6,253 nt of DNA. Source: Paracoccaceae bacterium. GTDB taxonomy: Bacteria > Pseudomonadota > Alphaproteobacteria > Rhodobacterales > Rhodobacteraceae. The stretch is taken from NCBI GenBank assembly GCA_012036325.1, contig JAAUPC010000214.1:1-6253 (forward strand). The letters run 5' to 3'. The position numbers and the translations under genes were made by a program. Positions 4,978 through 6,253 of the stretch are shown here, piece after piece (within the stretch, counting starts at the first letter, position 1; every line of letters begins with the position of its first letter). A model generated the notes under the pieces. The model ran no database searches, had not been told where the DNA came from, and worked only from the letters and a program-made list of their open reading frames with translations.

Positions 4978-6253
4978 ATGCCCAATGGCTTGAAAAAAGG
5001 GCTGCTGATCGCGTTTCTTGCGGCTGGCCTTTCGCTTTACGCGATGAAAGAGATGGGAACGGTCCCGATGGGGACGCTTCTGCTTTATGCCGGCCTTTGG
5101 GCAGCGGTCGGGGTTGGCGGGCTTTTGCTGGTCTTGCGCAGGCCCGCCCAAGCCAAACCACCCGAAGGACCCAATCCCTTTGAGCAAATGCTGGACGATG
5201 AGCGTGAGAGGGCCCGCGCGATCCTGAGCGCCCGCTTTCAAGGGCGCGAAGTCCCGACCGAGGACAGCAACTGGCTGGCGATGCTGCTCCGCATTTACAG
5301 CGGCGATCCCCTGGCCGAAGCCAATAACTATTTCTTCGATGCCGTCGCCGTTCACAGCTACGGCTATCCCTGGCGCAGCGGCTGGTTAGTGCTCTATGCC
5401 CGCGAGACGATGGATGCCTATAAGATTCGCCGCCCGATCTGGCTGAATGAAAATGGCGTTGCCATCTGGGATGATTACCCCGGCCCGACCTGGCTTGTGC
5501 CGCCTGCCAAGCGTCCCAACAAAGTCTCCAGTCAGCAGCAGGCGTGGTATATCATCCAGAGTGCCGCCCATGCCTGGGCACAGGGCGCGGATAAGGTCAT
5601 GTATCACCAGTTGTATGATGACTGCGGCGATGAGGGCGCGGGCAGCGATTTTCCGCCCCATAACGGCGAATTGTGCGTGGCAGGCCAGGCATGTTTTGGC
5701 AGCGCCTTCGGGTTGTATCGCAATCTGGCCGGCTCAGTGTGCTACAGCCAGCATCCGCAGCCGGGCACGCCGCGCCCCGCAGCCCAGGCGTTCCGTCTCT
5801 TGGCGACGCTGTTTGGCCCGCCGAATTTTGGCAACGGGCAGCTTGAACAGGTCAACGGCATCACCGCCATTCATTTTGATCGTCCCGCTACGCAGGAACG
5901 GCTGCATGTGATCTGGAATCGCAGCTTTCAGGCCGCCCAATACTATCTTACCGCCCAAAGCGATGTGGCAACGCTCTACACGCTCAACGGTCAGCAAACC
6001 ATCACCGCTGATAAAAAAGGCCGCTATCTGGTGGCGCTGCCGCCTGCTCTGCCCGATGATTATGTGGGCTTGCGGCAGGGCGATGTGAGCGGCATTGGCG
6101 GCCCACCGATCATCGTGGTGGAAAAAACCCGCGATGCCCTGCTTGAACAGCGAATGCTCGCCCAATTTGATGTAGCCGTAAGCATCACCCATGCGATAGC
6201 GAAAGCCCCAGTCATGCGCGAGCTTCTGCCAGAACTCCATCCGCTTCTTCGTC
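4978..6253 (+). CDS. Chimeric frame: two-helix membrane N-terminus joined to a Chloroflexia-type glycoside hydrolase C-terminal half (3'-partial)
   Basis: One frame runs without a stop from ATG 4978 to the window edge. GAGGG (4964-4968) lies nine bases upstream. Residues 8-23 (GLLIAFLAAGLSLYAM) and about 31-53 (GTLLLYAGLWAAVGVGGLLL) are membrane helices, followed by RRPAQAK and a charged helix DDERERARAILSARFQ; this part reads as an unnamed alphaproteobacterial membrane protein. From about residue 97 the style changes to the second half of a clan GH-A-like barrel: NNYFFDAVAVHSYGYPWRSG (116-135), then RRPIWLNENG (151-160), with Glu158 where the nucleophile of the clan sits. QQQAWYIIQSAAHAWAQGADK and HNGELC follow, then a beta-sandwich ending GIGGPPIIVVE. 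This half closely resembles Chloroflexia proteins as I recall them. The barrel's first half, with the acid/base Glu, is absent. Lys-rich N-terminus and RR after helix 2 put the C-terminal part in the cytoplasm, odd for such an enzyme. A fusion gene or, more likely, an assembly chimera. Confidence 0.65.
   Translation, partial: MPNGLKKGLLIAFLAAGLSLYAMKEMGTVPMGTLLLYAGLWAAVGVGGLLLVLRRPAQAKPPEGPNPFEQMLDDERERARAILSARFQGREVPTEDSNWLAMLLRIYSGDPLAEANNYFFDAVAVHSYGYPWRSGWLVLYARETMDAYKIRRPIWLNENGVAIWDDYPGPTWLVPPAKRPNKVSSQQQAWYIIQSAAHAWAQGADKVMYHQLYDDCGDEGAGSDFPPHNGELCVAGQACFGSAFGLYRNLAGSVCYSQHPQPGTPRPAAQAFRLLATLFGPPNFGNGQLEQVNGITAIHFDRPATQERLHVIWNRSFQAAQYYLTAQSDVATLYTLNGQQTITADKKGRYLVALPPALPDDYVGLRQGDVSGIGGPPIIVVEKTRDALLEQRMLAQFDVAVSITHAIAKAPVMRELLPELHPLLR
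5250..5300. other. Probable chimeric junction between two source genomes
   Basis: The protein changes from alphaproteobacterial-looking (SARFQGREVPTED) to Chloroflexia-like glycoside hydrolase (LAEANNYFFDAVAV) around codons 97-113. Sampled 60-base lines show GC falling from about 60-68% just before to about 52-65% after, against up to about 77% in glcB. The exact join cannot be placed from sequence alone. Confidence 0.5.
6140..6253 (-). CDS. Possible minus-strand coding end, unidentified (partial)
   Basis: On the minus strand, from the right window edge down to about 6140, a frame reads KKRMEFWQKLAHDWGFRYR then MGDAYGYIKLGEHSLFKQ. About three quarters of its codons end in G or C. Over the same stretch the plus-strand glycoside hydrolase frame has only about half G/C-ending codons, and the hydrolase domain seems to finish at GGPPIIVVE (about 6092-6121). 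The minus-strand text looks like real protein, but I do not recognise a family. If real, it marks a second change of source or a convergent gene. It could equally be a chance open frame antisense to a C-terminal extension. Confidence 0.22.

Noticed and set aside
4858..5355. 165-codon minus-strand frame opposite the membrane-protein N-terminus
   Set aside because: The plus-strand frame has a ribosome-binding site, two clear membrane helices and better coding character; the minus frame lacks motifs.

Overview
The first ~5.2 kb look like a chromosome segment of a GC-rich alphaproteobacterium, most likely Rhodobacteraceae (Rhodobacter/Paracoccus-like). The evidence is codon use, protein resemblance recalled from these families, and the pairing of a photolyase-type FAD protein with a DUF2256 protein. 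The last ~1 kb is different: GC is lower, and the open frame reads as the C-terminal half of a Chloroflexia-type glycoside hydrolase. A chimera (gene fusion or assembly join) is therefore likely. All family assignments come from reading the translations, not from a database search.

Layout. (1) 1-1007, plus strand: the FAD-binding half of a photolyase/cryptochrome-family protein, cut by the window's left edge and broken by about four single-base frame changes. (2) 1009-1191, plus: a DUF2256 zinc-ribbon protein one base downstream. Its last codons and its stop lie inside a triple palindrome (1156-1223) whose three centres are exactly 23 bp apart. (3) 1233-2504, minus: a tight overlapping operon arsR-like regulator > SRPBCC (AHSA1-type) > second SRPBCC. 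The last gene carries an in-frame TGA where a Trp codon is expected, after which homology continues in the same frame to a natural stop. The photolyase/DUF2256 pair and this operon converge on the palindrome array. (4) 2505-2683: divergent regulatory region with a 24-bp near-perfect palindrome and other repeats. (5) 2684-4837, plus: complete malate synthase G (glcB), intact except for a changed conserved motif at residues 378-382. (6) 4838-4977: intergenic region with two ATG-centred palindromes and a candidate promoter. (7) 4978-6253, plus: one uninterrupted frame, open at the right edge, joining a two-helix membrane N-terminus to a glycoside hydrolase C-terminal half.

Functionally, the ArsR/SRPBCC operon looks like a self-regulated ligand-binding protein unit. 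GlcB condenses acetyl-CoA with glyoxylate in C2 metabolism. The photolyase/DUF2256 pair belongs to light-dependent DNA repair or signalling. No RNA genes, CRISPR array or complete mobile element were seen.

The strongest signals for a second look are the 23-bp-pitch palindrome array that supplies the end of a gene, the internal TGA, the clustered frame lesions, and the Rhodobacteraceae/Chloroflexia junction near 5266. The lesions and the junction may reflect sequence quality or assembly as much as biology.
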